Shown: positions 8,000 to 17,166 of the stretch, in pieces | How the letters are laid out: every line of letters starts with the position of its first letter | Numbering within the stretch: position 1 is the stretch's first letter | Assembly: GCF_014697075.1 (NCBI RefSeq) | Contig: NZ_JACJRE010000021.1 | Span: 1-64,000 of the forward strand | Length of the DNA stretch: 64,000 nt | Source of the DNA: Tolypothrix sp. FACHB-123 | GTDB lineage: Bacteria; Cyanobacteriota; Cyanobacteriia; Cyanobacteriales; Nostocaceae | Reading direction: 5' to 3' | The notes under the pieces: model-generated | Database searches by the model: none | Told to the model about the DNA's origin: nothing | The model's input: the letters and a program-made list of their open reading frames with translations, nothing else | Translations under genes and position numbers: made by a program

Positions 8000-10900
8000 A
8001 TGAGAGAACAGGTAAGCCGGCATAAAAAAACTACTACAGGTTTCTCTATCCCCACTCTGAAAAACCCGGTACGCGGCTTTGGTTTAAACACATCTCAAAC
8101 TTCTCCCCCAGCAGTTTCTTTATTACAACCCCTCAATCAGCCTCCAGGACACGACATTAGTCGCATATCATTGTTGCGTCCACAAACCCAGCCGGAAACT
8201 GAGCCAGCTAAGGAATTACAGCCCCAAGAATCAAAACCACTCCAGCCCAAATCTCTCCATATCACTCCCAAGGAAAACAAACTCTCGACAATTCAACGCC
8301 GGGAGAATTCCCCCAAACCCACTGAGGAAAATCAGTCAAAAAACTCAGAGGTGGGAGAATCCAAACCAGAAACCGAAAATAAAGAACAAAAAAATCAGCA
8401 ACCGCCGATTAAAGAACAAGCTAGCGCCTCTCCCCCACCCAATAACGGTGATGGGGGTGCAAATCCACCGCCGACAAAAAAGGTAGATACCGCTGTCGAA
8501 GCTGCGGGAAATCCCTTGTCAGCCCAGAAACAGCCTCAGCCACAAGATATCCAAGCTAATCAAGGCAAAGGTAACAACCCTGGGGAATTACCAGGGGCTA
8601 ATGTAGCTAATACCACTGATAAATCAGCCAATGTTCCTAGTGAAGGTGAAAAAGCTCCCGTTTCTCCAGACAATGACCCTGCATTTCAAGCAGTAGTTAG
8701 TAATACTAAACAAGTCGCCGGACAAGAAAAACAACACCCCACCGCCGCCAGCAAAGCCCAGTCCGCCCAAGCTGCGGCGGTTGCGCCTACTAATGAAGTA
8801 GACAGCAAAGCCCAAGCCAATCACGTAGGCGAAATGGGACAGGCTCCCACCCCAGGATTTGACGCCGTCGCCTTCAAAGCTAAATTGATGGAGCGGATTG
8901 CGGATATGGCTCCTAAAAATTTAGACGAAGCAGATAAATTTAAAGATAATAATAAACTTGATGCCGTCAAAGGCGATTTAAGTGGCAAAGTCAAAGAAGA
9001 ACAGAAAAACTCTCAAGGTCAGTTAGAAGAGAAAAGCAAACAAAAACCCGATACCAGTGGGATTGAAGCCAAACAAGTTACCCCCCTACCGCCAACGGAA
9101 CCCGGCGCACCGCCTACTGGGATAGGTGCAGATAAAGCCGCACCCAAATCTAAAGGACAGGGTGAAGTGGAAGCGCCAATCCAAACGGAGAGTAAAAAAC
9201 TTGACCAGCAAATGCAAGAGGCGGATGTCACAGAGGAGCAATTAGCAAAATCTAACGAGCCGGAGTTTCAAGGCGCACTCACCGCCAAGAAAGAAGCCCA
9301 AACCAACGCCCAGGAAGCACCGCCCAAATATCGCCAGCAAGAGCAAACAATCCTCGCCACAGCCCAAGCTACCGCCACAGCCACCGCTCAACAGCAACTG
9401 CAAGCTATGCATGGTGTCCGTAGTCAAAACCTGGGACAGGTAGCAGATAAGCAGGTAGGGGCTAAGGGTAAGGATGAGCAAGCCAGAGCGAAAATTGCCG
9501 GTGATATTAATAAGATTTTTGATAAAACCAAAGCCAAAGTTGAGAAAACCCTAGGCGATTTAGACGGACAAGTAATCCAAGCCTTTGATGCAGGCGCGGC
9601 TGAAGCCAAGAAAGCCTTTGAGGATTACGTCAGCCAAAAGATGGACAAATATAAGAGCGATCGCTATGGTGGAATGTGGGGCTGGACAAGCTGGATTAGA
9701 GACCAATTTGCAGGTCTACCAGATGAGGTGAATGTCTTCTATCAAGAAGGTCGTCAGCTTTACATCCAACAGATGGATGGGGTAATTAACAAAGTCGTCG
9801 CTATTATCAGTCAAGGATTGACCCAAGCCAAAGCCGAAATAGCCACTGGTAAGCAGGAAATTCAAACTTATGTTAACCAACTACCCCAAGACCTCAAAGG
9901 CGTAGGCCAAGAAGCCGCTACAGAAATTGACAGCAAATTTGACGAATTGGAGCAAAGCGTTGATAGCAAACAAGATGAGCTAATTGATACCCTAGCCCAG
10001 AAGTATAAAGAAAACCTCGAAGCCGTTGATGCTCGCATTGAAGAGATGAAAGCAGCAAATCGCGGTTTAATTCAAAAAGCCTTCGACTTTGTGGTGGGAG
10101 TCATTAAGACTATCATCGAATTGACAAAAATGCTGTTGGAAGTTCTAGCACGAGTTGCTGGTGTAGTTGGGCAAATTCTCAAAGACCCCATAGGTTTCTT
10201 AGGTAATTTAATTCAGGCGGTGAAGCAAGGCTTCCTCAACTTCATGAAGAATATTGGGAAGCACCTACAACAAGGATTAATTGGCTGGCTAACTGGCACA
10301 ATGGCAGAAGCCGGCATTGAAATGCCAGAAAACTTTGACCTTAAAGGTATATTTAGCCTAGCCATGCAGCTTGCAGGCTTCACCTATCAAGTAATTCGCG
10401 GCCAAGCTGTGAAACGACTGGGTGAAGACAAAGTTAGCTGGATGGAACAAAGTGTAGAGGTATTTCAAATTTTAGCTAGTGAAGGCATAGCGGGGATTTG
10501 GCAGTTTGTCCAAGATAGAATTGGCGACCTCAACACCTTAATTATTGAACCCATCAAGAACTTTATCATTGAAAAAGTGATTATCGCCGGGGTTGAGTGG
10601 GTTCTGAGTTTGTTGACACCCGCTTCGGCCTTTATCAAAGCCGCCAAGACAATTTACGAGATAGTCAAATTCTTTATTGAACGCGCCCAGCAGATTGCAG
10701 ATTTAATTAATGCGATACTGGATGCAATTGGCGCGATCGCTAGTGGCTCAATCGACCAAGCAATTGCAGGTGTAGAAAATGCTCTCGCCAAATCTTTACC
10801 TGTAGTTATTAGTTTCTTAGCTAGCTTGTTAGGCTTAGGCGGTATAGCAGGTAAGATTCAAGCCATCTTCCGCAAACTGCGCAAACCAATGGAAAAAGCA

Positions 10901-12064
10901 GTTGATTGGATAATTGATAAAGGTGCTAAAGCTTTTAAGAAAGTTAGTAATAAGATTAAGAATAGCAAGTTTGGTAAGAAAGCTGGAAAAATAAAAGATA
11001 AAGCAGTAGAAAAATATAAAGCTGGTAAGCAGTGGGTTGAAGATAAAAAAGAAGCTGCCCAAAATTGGATGGAAGATAAGAAACAATCTGTTAAAGATAA
11101 GTTTAGTTTTGGCAAGGATAAACATAAAGCACAGGAAGAGCAAAGCAATCAAAAAAATACAAAAGATGAGGAACGAACTCATGAGGACAAAACAAAAGAT
11201 TTAGAAACAGCCCAGAAACGATTACAGGGAATTATTTCTCAATCTGAAAGTACACAACAAGTCGAACAGTCTTTTCCTACTTTGAAGAAAGAATTTGGTC
11301 TCAAGAAGCTTGAGTGGGACAACTTAGGTACACCCTCAGCATCTGTCATTATGGAAATCAATCCTAAGGCAGTAATTCATCTTAATAACTCTGGTTTGGG
11401 TCTACTTAATGAAGGAGATACATCACATAGCAACCTCTTTAAGCAGGAGGTTACTTTTGAAACTCATAGCATTGATAACAAATACTTGGTTGGTAGCAAA
11501 ATGGAAGCTACCAGATTAGGCCCAAATCACCCACAAGGAAGTCCTCCACTTGGGGGCGCACTCAATCCGCTAATGAAGAAGTTACCAACCGATCCTTCTT
11601 TATCGAATAATGCAAAATATGTAAAAGGACATTTATTAAATGATAATCTTGGTGGGCCAGGAAGCGCACAAAATCTTTATCCCATAACTGCTGACGCCAA
11701 CAAGCAACATGTACAACAAGTAGAAAGTGTAGTGAAAAATTGGGTAAATAATCAGGGTTATTGGGTTTATTACAAAGTTGAAGTTGCCAATGAGAAAGCT
11801 GATATTGCCAATGGAGTAGTTAATGCTGATTTAATTTGTGAAGCAGCTAAACTTGATGTTGAGGGCAAAAAATCTTTTAAAGGAGCTTTTAAAACAACTG
11901 TACATTCTGAATTAACTCAAAATAAAAAAGATACCAAAAATGAACTCGATAAAGATGAGTATAGCGATAAAGATCCCATAAAAGATGCTTCATTTAATCC
12001 TAACCAAGTAGAAGTTTCCTCCGGCAAGAAAAGTAAAAAGCGAAGAATTGAAGAAGTAGAGTAG
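8000..12064 (+). CDS. Large eCIS-cargo-like toxin with C-terminal DNA/RNA nuclease
   Basis: The 1354-residue product begins MREQVSRHKKTTTGFS, then IPTLKNPVRGFGL and SRISLLRPQ. This leader is, from memory, what cyanobacterial DUF4157-type cargoes of extracellular contractile injection systems carry, but no HExxH protease domain follows. Residues 60-480 are Pro/Gln/Lys-rich and probably disordered. About 480-720 is helical. About 700-990 holds several amphipathic or hydrophobic segments (IGFLGNLIQAV, FLASLLGLGGIAGKI) that could aid membrane passage. About 985-1090 is Lys-rich. The end (about 1100-1300) resembles a DNA/RNA non-specific endonuclease: KGHLLNDNLGGPG with His1211 and QNLYPIT with Asn1225. 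ATG at 8000 is preferred to TTG at 7976 because AGGAG lies six bases upstream. A SUKH-type gene follows 52 bases later. The toxin call is inferred; the nuclease motif is the strongest part. Confidence 0.8.
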   Translation: MREQVSRHKKTTTGFSIPTLKNPVRGFGLNTSQTSPPAVSLLQPLNQPPGHDISRISLLRPQTQPETEPAKELQPQESKPLQPKSLHITPKENKLSTIQRRENSPKPTEENQSKNSEVGESKPETENKEQKNQQPPIKEQASASPPPNNGDGGANPPPTKKVDTAVEAAGNPLSAQKQPQPQDIQANQGKGNNPGELPGANVANTTDKSANVPSEGEKAPVSPDNDPAFQAVVSNTKQVAGQEKQHPTAASKAQSAQAAAVAPTNEVDSKAQANHVGEMGQAPTPGFDAVAFKAKLMERIADMAPKNLDEADKFKDNNKLDAVKGDLSGKVKEEQKNSQGQLEEKSKQKPDTSGIEAKQVTPLPPTEPGAPPTGIGADKAAPKSKGQGEVEAPIQTESKKLDQQMQEADVTEEQLAKSNEPEFQGALTAKKEAQTNAQEAPPKYRQQEQTILATAQATATATAQQQLQAMHGVRSQNLGQVADKQVGAKGKDEQARAKIAGDINKIFDKTKAKVEKTLGDLDGQVIQAFDAGAAEAKKAFEDYVSQKMDKYKSDRYGGMWGWTSWIRDQFAGLPDEVNVFYQEGRQLYIQQMDGVINKVVAIISQGLTQAKAEIATGKQEIQTYVNQLPQDLKGVGQEAATEIDSKFDELEQSVDSKQDELIDTLAQKYKENLEAVDARIEEMKAANRGLIQKAFDFVVGVIKTIIELTKMLLEVLARVAGVVGQILKDPIGFLGNLIQAVKQGFLNFMKNIGKHLQQGLIGWLTGTMAEAGIEMPENFDLKGIFSLAMQLAGFTYQVIRGQAVKRLGEDKVSWMEQSVEVFQILASEGIAGIWQFVQDRIGDLNTLIIEPIKNFIIEKVIIAGVEWVLSLLTPASAFIKAAKTIYEIVKFFIERAQQIADLINAILDAIGAIASGSIDQAIAGVENALAKSLPVVISFLASLLGLGGIAGKIQAIFRKLRKPMEKAVDWIIDKGAKAFKKVSNKIKNSKFGKKAGKIKDKAVEKYKAGKQWVEDKKEAAQNWMEDKKQSVKDKFSFGKDKHKAQEEQSNQKNTKDEERTHEDKTKDLETAQKRLQGIISQSESTQQVEQSFPTLKKEFGLKKLEWDNLGTPSASVIMEINPKAVIHLNNSGLGLLNEGDTSHSNLFKQEVTFETHSIDNKYLVGSKMEATRLGPNHPQGSPPLGGALNPLMKKLPTDPSLSNNAKYVKGHLLNDNLGGPGSAQNLYPITADANKQHVQQVESVVKNWVNNQGYWVYYKVEVANEKADIANGVVNADLICEAAKLDVEGKKSFKGAFKTTVHSELTQNKKDTKNELDKDEYSDKDPIKDASFNPNQVEVSSGKKSKKRRIEEVE

Positions 12065-12116
12065 CAAGAATTAGTCAGAATATCTACTGCAAATAAAGCA
12101 AAAAATAGCAAGATTT

Positions 12117-12758
12117 ATGAATACCACAAGTATTGTAGATAGATTTCGGGCGATGGTAGAGGAGCTAAGAAATAATCCATTAATTAATACGAATGAGATT
12201 GACTGCGAAATTAATCCCCCAGCCACAGAGGCAGAAATTAATGCAGCCCAAATGAAATTCAAACTGACGCCGGCAATGATGGATTTTTATCTTCAGGCAA
12301 ATGGAATTAGAATTTATTGGGAATTAGAGGAAGAAGTAGAAGTCCTTGGAGGCAGATTAGCTGCTGGATATATTGATTTACTACCAGTTCAGGAAGTATA
12401 TAAGGATTGGAAAAATATTATTTATTTTGATGCAGACGATCCTTGCAAACCTTTACATCCGATAGATTTTTTCATTGGTAATGCTTGTGCAGCACTTTAT
12501 TTAGATGGCTCAAGTAACCCGGAAGTATATTATTATTACCGTGGTGAAAAAATGAGACCGCTAGGTGTAGATTTTGAAGGTTACTTAAATTTATTACTTA
12601 AATCGCGCGGTTTTTGGTATTGGCATCTAGCTATTGCTGGCCCTGAGAATGTTAACCTTGATGAACCCATGTCAATCGAAGAAAAAAACTTTAGAGAAAT
12701 TATGCCACAAATTTTTTCCGACTTTCAATCATCAGATTTTCAACGGTTGAATACTTAA
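12117..12758 (+). CDS. SMI1/KNR4 (SUKH)-family protein, likely immunity protein
   Basis: The 213-residue soluble protein has the features of the SUKH fold: an opening helix, PATEAEINAAQMKFKLTPAM (acidic helix plus LP-like motif), DFYLQANGI, then strands with LLPVQEVYKDW and FFIGNACAALYLD, and a C-terminal GYLNLLLKSRG helix. SUKH proteins are the commonest immunity proteins of polymorphic nuclease toxins. Position directly behind the nuclease gene (52-base gap, same strand) fits that role. There is no signal peptide, so it would protect the cytoplasm. Some SUKH proteins have other regulatory roles, so the pairing is an inference from context. Confidence 0.75.
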   Translation: MNTTSIVDRFRAMVEELRNNPLINTNEIDCEINPPATEAEINAAQMKFKLTPAMMDFYLQANGIRIYWELEEEVEVLGGRLAAGYIDLLPVQEVYKDWKNIIYFDADDPCKPLHPIDFFIGNACAALYLDGSSNPEVYYYYRGEKMRPLGVDFEGYLNLLLKSRGFWYWHLAIAGPENVNLDEPMSIEEKNFREIMPQIFSDFQSSDFQRLNT

Positions 12759-12784
12759 TAAAGTGATTAAATGGTTAACTTTAC

Positions 12785-13918
12785 ATGGTTACAAAAACTG
12801 AAAATTATATTATTAACAAACTTTTCAAACTATACGACTCCTCTCAATCTCCCTTAACTGTTCGCGCTGTTACTTTAACCTTCACTAGAAAAGATAACGA
12901 ACTCATCGCCTGTTGTCTTACCTTTGAAGTAACATTAGAACTCTATCAACGCATCGACACAGAAGCATTATTCAACCTCAAACCAGATGCTCGAAACCAG
13001 CTTTCATCTCAAAAATTTCTTGAAGCACCAAATATTACCATCGAAGCTAGTCTCAAACCCGATTTATTACCCCTGCTAACTGAATACACTGTCAATGATG
13101 AAGAAGCTGCAAATTACATTTTAAAAATCAGCCAAGAACAACCAGATCATCAACTCTTATTTACTGAAAGTTGGTTAGCTTTATCTGTAAAACAGCAACA
13201 AGAATCAGGGGAAATTGGGTATACAACTCTTTGGTCTTATATTAGTCCCGAAAATCTTGCTCAAGCTAGTAATTCTGGTGAGGAAATCGCTACAGGAATT
13301 GTCAACTTTTTTAAAGATTGGACGGAAGCAAATTTATCTGCGAAAACGCAAAAATCAGCGGCTAAAATGCTGCAAGAACTAGATAAATTTTTAACAGAAA
13401 TATCAGATATTAATCCCGATAAAATTACCCCAAATATTGCGGCTGATTTACCAGAACATACTCCAGATGATAATCTGTTAGCCACCATCGTTAATTTCTT
13501 TAAAGCCGATGAATGGGCTTTTATGGAAATTCCCGGACAGCCAGCGTTACAATTACCATTCCAAGGCGAAAATGGTAAATGGAATTGTTATGCTAGGGCA
13601 AGAAGTGAACAAAAGCAATTTGTTTTTTACTCAATTTGTCCAGTTAACGCGCCAGAAAATAAACTGTTATCTATAGCTGAATTTATTACGAGAGCAAATT
13701 CTGGGATGATTGTTGGTAACTTTGAGCTAGATTTTAATGATGGCGAAATCAGCTATAAAACCAGCATTGATGTGGAAGGTGACAGACTGAGTTTTGCACT
13801 GATCAAACGAGTGGTTTACGCTAACGTGGCGATGATGGATGAATATTTGCCAGGGATTATGTCTATTATTTATAGTAATGTCACGCCAGTAGATGCGATC
13901 GCGAAAATTGAAGCATAA
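12785..13918 (+). CDS. YbjN-domain protein, possible secretion chaperone
   Basis: This 377-residue acidic protein lies 26 bases after the immunity candidate and is probably in the same operon. The C-terminal part from about residue 225 matches the YbjN/type III-secretion-chaperone-like fold: LLATIVNFFKADEWAF, WNCYARARSEQKQFVFYSICP, ITRANSGMIVGNFELDFNDGEI, LIKRVVYANVAMMDEYLPGI. The N-terminal 200 residues are less familiar and include predicted strands and an acidic linker. YbjN-like proteins often act as cofactors or chaperones, which would suit a large exported toxin. That link is an inference; the domain call is fairly secure. Confidence 0.7.
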   Translation: MVTKTENYIINKLFKLYDSSQSPLTVRAVTLTFTRKDNELIACCLTFEVTLELYQRIDTEALFNLKPDARNQLSSQKFLEAPNITIEASLKPDLLPLLTEYTVNDEEAANYILKISQEQPDHQLLFTESWLALSVKQQQESGEIGYTTLWSYISPENLAQASNSGEEIATGIVNFFKDWTEANLSAKTQKSAAKMLQELDKFLTEISDINPDKITPNIAADLPEHTPDDNLLATIVNFFKADEWAFMEIPGQPALQLPFQGENGKWNCYARARSEQKQFVFYSICPVNAPENKLLSIAEFITRANSGMIVGNFELDFNDGEISYKTSIDVEGDRLSFALIKRVVYANVAMMDEYLPGIMSIIYSNVTPVDAIAKIEA

Positions 13919-13991
13919 TTAAAATAAGGCAGAGATCAGATGCCAGAGGGTAGAAGGGAAGGAGATTTGATTAAATTTACTGATTATTAAC

Positions 13992-14021
13992 AAAAAACAG
14001 GGGTAGTGATTCACCACCCCT
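13992..14021 (-). terminator. Rho-independent terminator on the minus strand
   Basis: Read leftwards, AGGGGTGGTG / CACTACCCCT forms a strong hairpin followed by GTTTTTT. It is convergent to the YbjN gene and ends a minus-strand transcript that starts near 14300. Confidence 0.75.
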
Positions 14022-14302
14022 ATTAAATTACAGCTTGGATAAATTAGAAATGCTCTGCGAACAGGCTAACTGCTACTCACAAATATCGTCAAGGCCAATC
14101 CCAAAATAATTGTCTTTCCACCTAGTACAAATGACCAGAAGCGGTAGTTTTAGCCAGCACAAAGTGCGCGCCATGTTGTCATGAGCAACTGGGAGACAAA
14201 TTGAACAATGATTAAGTTTTAAGGTAATTTGAGAGTCGCTAAACCATTGTGGTTAGCTTGGGTAGGAGAACAAATGCCTCCGTTGTCGGAGGTTTGGCTC
14301 CC
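13992..14302 (-). ncRNA. Candidate structured RNA or small-protein transcript
   Basis: A minus-strand promoter (TATAAT at 14306-14311) and a terminator (13992-14021) bound a segment of about 310 bases. It would begin GGGAGCC and contains two strong hairpins: CCTCCG/CGGAGG (14277-14292) and GCTAACCA/TGGTTTAGC (14238-14257). Downstream is a 39-codon minus-strand frame (14182 to 14066) with ATG but an in-frame TAA at codon 11; the part after the stop encodes a hydrophobic helix (GGKTIILGLALTIFV). It may be a regulatory RNA or the leader of a broken small membrane protein. I do not recognise a known RNA family. Confidence 0.45.
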
Positions 14303-14305
14303 TTA

Positions 14306-14336
14306 ATTATACCATTGACATCTGCCTTAGCCTCAA
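14306..14336 (-). promoter_or_regulatory. Sigma-70-like promoter
   Basis: On the minus strand TTGAGG (14331-14336) and TATAAT (14306-14311) are separated by 19 bases. The -10 box is a perfect match. It would start the structured transcript that ends at 13992. Confidence 0.5.
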
Positions 14337-14445
14337 GGCATGAGCATTTCTCAGACATCGAGTATTGCGAAAATCCTAGGTATAACCCTTCATCAGCTAA
14401 AAAAGCGATCGCTTTTTTTGCGATGTAGCACTTTTCAACCTGAAA

Positions 14446-14474
14446 ACAAAAAGCCCCCGGTTATTACCAGGGGC
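14446..14474 (-). terminator. Second minus-strand terminator
   Basis: Read leftwards, GCCCCTGGT and ACCGGGGGC pair across a small loop and are followed by TTTTTGTTTT. No minus-strand gene is seen upstream between 14475 and 14735, so a short RNA starting in that stretch is possible. A HIP1 octamer flanked by A6 and T7 (14399-14419) lies just beyond. Confidence 0.6.
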
Positions 14475-14734
14475 ATTCATCTTTATTCCCACTAATGAGG
14501 ATCGCATCTATTTGGCTATGATTCAAACCCTATATGTATATTTTGCATAATTCTAATGCACTAATTACAATTACTTGGCAAATTGGTTGAGTGGAATACA
14601 GATTTTGCCAGGATAAGTCCTACATATTTTTCTCTGATTCTTGATTCGAGTAACATAAGACAATAACTGCGATGCAATCTGAGTAACAGATGCAGTCGAT
14701 AGCAACGTCAAAGTATGGTTCTCTACCTGTTTAA

Positions 14735-15034
14735 ATGAGCGCAATCAGATATGTAACTTTTTTACTGCTACTGATACTTTCTTTCTCGGTAGCGCATCCA
14801 GCTAATGCTGCTGTATGCCAAAACTATCATGGACATCGTGTTTGCATTCTCAGTATCGAACGCAGCGCTAAAAATTATTGGGAATACAAAGCTGCTGTGA
14901 GCGTAGATGATGTCAAACAGCCGACGAAAGTTTATAACTGCCGGTCTCAAGTTAAAATTCTTAAAGATGGGACTTTTATACCATTTGCCGACAAAGACTC
15001 AGGTGAACTGATATGCCGTTTCTTCAAGCGCTAA
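14735..15034 (+). CDS. Small secreted protein of unknown function
   Basis: The 99-residue product has a clear signal peptide (RYVTFLLLLILSFSVAHPANA, cleavage after ANA). The mature part of about 72 residues has four Cys in CQNYHGHRVC and a later pair (NCRSQVK and LICRFFKR), which could form two disulfides in the periplasm or outside the cell. The domain is small and beta-rich by pattern. I do not recognise the family. It stands alone after the 0.8-kb non-coding region and before znuA. Confidence 0.65.
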   Translation: MSAIRYVTFLLLLILSFSVAHPANAAVCQNYHGHRVCILSIERSAKNYWEYKAAVSVDDVKQPTKVYNCRSQVKILKDGTFIPFADKDSGELICRFFKR

Positions 15035-15254
15035 TGTTCATCGCTTCTGGGGGGTAAATACACCCCAGATGACGAAGACTATCAAACTTAAATATGCAGA
15101 TACCGTTAGCCACTCTTGCCAGTCACTAAATAAGCTAAGTTGTGGGTTAGCAAAAAGAAAGATATTCATGATGAGCGATCGCACTGAACCATAACTAGCA
15201 TTTCATCATAAATCTTCCTGGGATGTGTTTCCCTAGCAAAACACATCCGCGAAA

Positions 15255-16262
15255 TCAATTTGGTACAAATGGCGTATACTTTCCTCCCAAACCCTCAACT
15301 ATCGATTGGGTATTTGCAATCAGCATTTTTTGATAGGTATCGGCATCACTCCCAGGTTCCCCTAAACTATCAGCATAGAGTTCTCTATCTGAAACCTTGA
15401 CATTGGCATTTTTCGCTACTGCTGTAATTAATTTGGCATCATTTGTTACTTCTGCGAAAATTGTCGGTACACCTGTTTTTTGAATATCTTTCACTAATGC
15501 ACTCACCCTGGCGGCTGTGGGTGCGGCTTCCGTACTAATTCCCCCTAATGCCTGTTCTACAGGGATATCATAGGCTTGAGCGTAATAACCTAAAGCATCG
15601 TGAGTAGTCACCAACTTCCGATTTTTCTCTGGAATTGTTGCTACTTTCGATTTAATCCAGGTGTCGATTTTGCTAATTTCGTTAGTAACTTTCTGTGTAT
15701 TTTCACTATACAAATTAGCATTTTCTGGTTTTAATTTACTCAAACTGTCACCAATTACCTTCGCCATTGCAACCCCATTTTGAGCATTATGCCAAACATG
15801 GGGGTCGGTGACAGTTTTGCCATCTTCTGCAAACTTTTGCGGGTTGGGAACAGCTAGTTCGTTCACTGCGACTTTGGTAGCTGGGTTAGATGTTGCTTGG
15901 ATTAAGTTAATTAACTCCGGTTCAAAGTCATAACCACCGTATAAAATCAATTTAGCTTGTTCAATGGCTTTGCGATCGCCTGGTTTAGGCTGGTAAACAT
16001 GAGGATCGGAACCAGGCTGAATCAAACATTGCAGATTCACCGTTGTGGCGGCTATTTGTTTGGTTAAATCGCAAAGTATAGTATTAGTTGCTACAACTAA
16101 CGGAACTTCGCTGGCGGCGGTGGCTGGGTTAGCAGTTGCAATGGAAGCAGCACTATCTAAGGGTTTAGTTTGTTGAGTTGTGGGTGGTGTCGCCTCGCAT
16201 CCCAGTAAGCTGAAGGTAAGAGCTAATACCACCAGTCCTTTATTTTGTTGGTTTTCTAACAT
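15255..16262 (-). CDS. znuA: Zinc ABC transporter substrate-binding lipoprotein
   Basis: This 335-residue protein is a cluster A-I metal-binding receptor. It has a lipoprotein signal with lipobox LLGC (Cys22), and the metal-site motifs DPHVYQPKPGD, TDPHVWHNAQN, TTHDALGYYAQ and the late acidic segment YADSLGEPGSDADTY. It lacks the His-rich loop of many ZnuA proteins. Sequence alone does not fully separate zinc from manganese receptors; a Zur-box-like palindrome between this gene and the divergent ATPase gene favours zinc. It should capture zinc in the periplasm for ZnuB/ZnuC. Confidence 0.85.
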   Translation of the reverse strand: MLENQQNKGLVVLALTFSLLGCEATPPTTQQTKPLDSAASIATANPATAASEVPLVVATNTILCDLTKQIAATTVNLQCLIQPGSDPHVYQPKPGDRKAIEQAKLILYGGYDFEPELINLIQATSNPATKVAVNELAVPNPQKFAEDGKTVTDPHVWHNAQNGVAMAKVIGDSLSKLKPENANLYSENTQKVTNEISKIDTWIKSKVATIPEKNRKLVTTHDALGYYAQAYDIPVEQALGGISTEAAPTAARVSALVKDIQKTGVPTIFAEVTNDAKLITAVAKNANVKVSDRELYADSLGEPGSDADTYQKMLIANTQSIVEGLGGKYTPFVPN

Positions 16263-16292
16263 TGTTGATACTCACAGATGAATTTATGATTA

Positions 16293-16307
16293 TGATTATC
16301 ATTATCA
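16293..16307. promoter_or_regulatory. Zur-box-like palindrome between znuA and znuC
   Basis: TGATTATCATTATCA matches the cyanobacterial Zur 7-1-7 consensus TGATAATNATTATCA at 14 of 15 positions. It is centred between the divergent starts at 16262 and 16323, so one bound repressor dimer could block both directions. Confidence 0.75.
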
Positions 16308-16322
16308 TAAAATCGGAGTCTA

Positions 16323-17051
16323 ATGCTAGAAGTTCGTCATTTAGCAGTTAACTACAGAGGCGTTTGTGCGGTGACTGATGTCAGTTTCCGCCTAGAACCA
16401 GGACAAATCGTTGGTGTCATCGGCCCCAATGGCGCGGGTAAAAGTACGATGGTGAAAGCGATTTTGGGTTTAATTCCCCGTGAAAGTGGGGTAGTTAAAT
16501 TTCGTAACGGTTCCTTGAAACAGCATCTGGCGCAAATTGCTTATGTACCGCAAAAAAGTCAAATTGATTGGGATTACCCGATTACAGTGTTTAATGTGGT
16601 GATGATGGCGAGAACCAGACATACAGGGTGGTTTCGTTCCCATTCTCGCCAATCCCAAGCCATAGTCAGAGAAGCTTTAGAACGTGTGGGGATGTGGGAA
16701 TTGCGTCAGCGTCAAATTGGGGAATTATCGGGAGGACAACAGCAAAGAGTATTTTTAGCGCGATCGCTTGCGCAACAAGCTGAGTTATTCTTTTTTGATG
16801 AGCCATTTGTCGGTGTAGACAAAAAAACCGAGGCGGTAATTTTTGAAGTATTTAACGAACTGAAATATCAAAATAAAACCTTGATGGTGATTGGTCACGA
16901 TTTGGGCGAAGTTTCCCGCAGATATGACCGATTTTTACTCCTCAATAAAACCATTATTGCTGATGGAAATAGTGCAGAAGTCATAAATGCTAAAAATATT
17001 CAAAAAGCCTATGGCGATGGAGTATTTTTTCTCCGCAGTGAACTAATTTAA
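16323..17051 (+). CDS. znuC: Zinc ABC transporter ATP-binding protein
   Basis: At 242 residues this is a normal single ABC ATPase. Walker A is GPNGAGKST (about 33-41), the signature is LSGGQQQR, Walker B is LFFFDEP with the catalytic Glu, and the switch His is in VIGHDLGEVSRR. The segment YVPQKSQIDWDYPITV is typical of the metal-import (MntB/ZnuC) subfamily. It powers zinc uptake with ZnuA and ZnuB. A GGAG site lies four bases before the ATG. The gene is divergent from znuA across the Zur box and is followed by the permease gene after 115 bases. Confidence 0.9.
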   Translation: MLEVRHLAVNYRGVCAVTDVSFRLEPGQIVGVIGPNGAGKSTMVKAILGLIPRESGVVKFRNGSLKQHLAQIAYVPQKSQIDWDYPITVFNVVMMARTRHTGWFRSHSRQSQAIVREALERVGMWELRQRQIGELSGGQQQRVFLARSLAQQAELFFFDEPFVGVDKKTEAVIFEVFNELKYQNKTLMVIGHDLGEVSRRYDRFLLLNKTIIADGNSAEVINAKNIQKAYGDGVFFLRSELI

Positions 17052-17166
17052 TTAGAACTGATGCACAAAAAATCAAACTCTTATCTCTCTGCGTTCTCTG
17101 TGTCCTCTGCGGTTAAAATTCTCTTAAATTTACGTAATATCTGTTAATTAATGTGGAGTTTATTTA

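Noticed and set aside
10835..11182. Antisense frames over the Lys-rich part of the toxin
   Set aside because: They are shadow frames of AAA/AAG-rich coding sequence.
8000..12064. DUF4157 metallopeptidase domain in the large toxin
   Set aside because: No HExxH-type motif was found after the leader; only the leader is kept.
13992..14302. Known RNAs (tmRNA, RNase P RNA, 6S, Yfr1) near 14.2 kb
   Set aside because: None of their conserved core sequences that I can recall is present.
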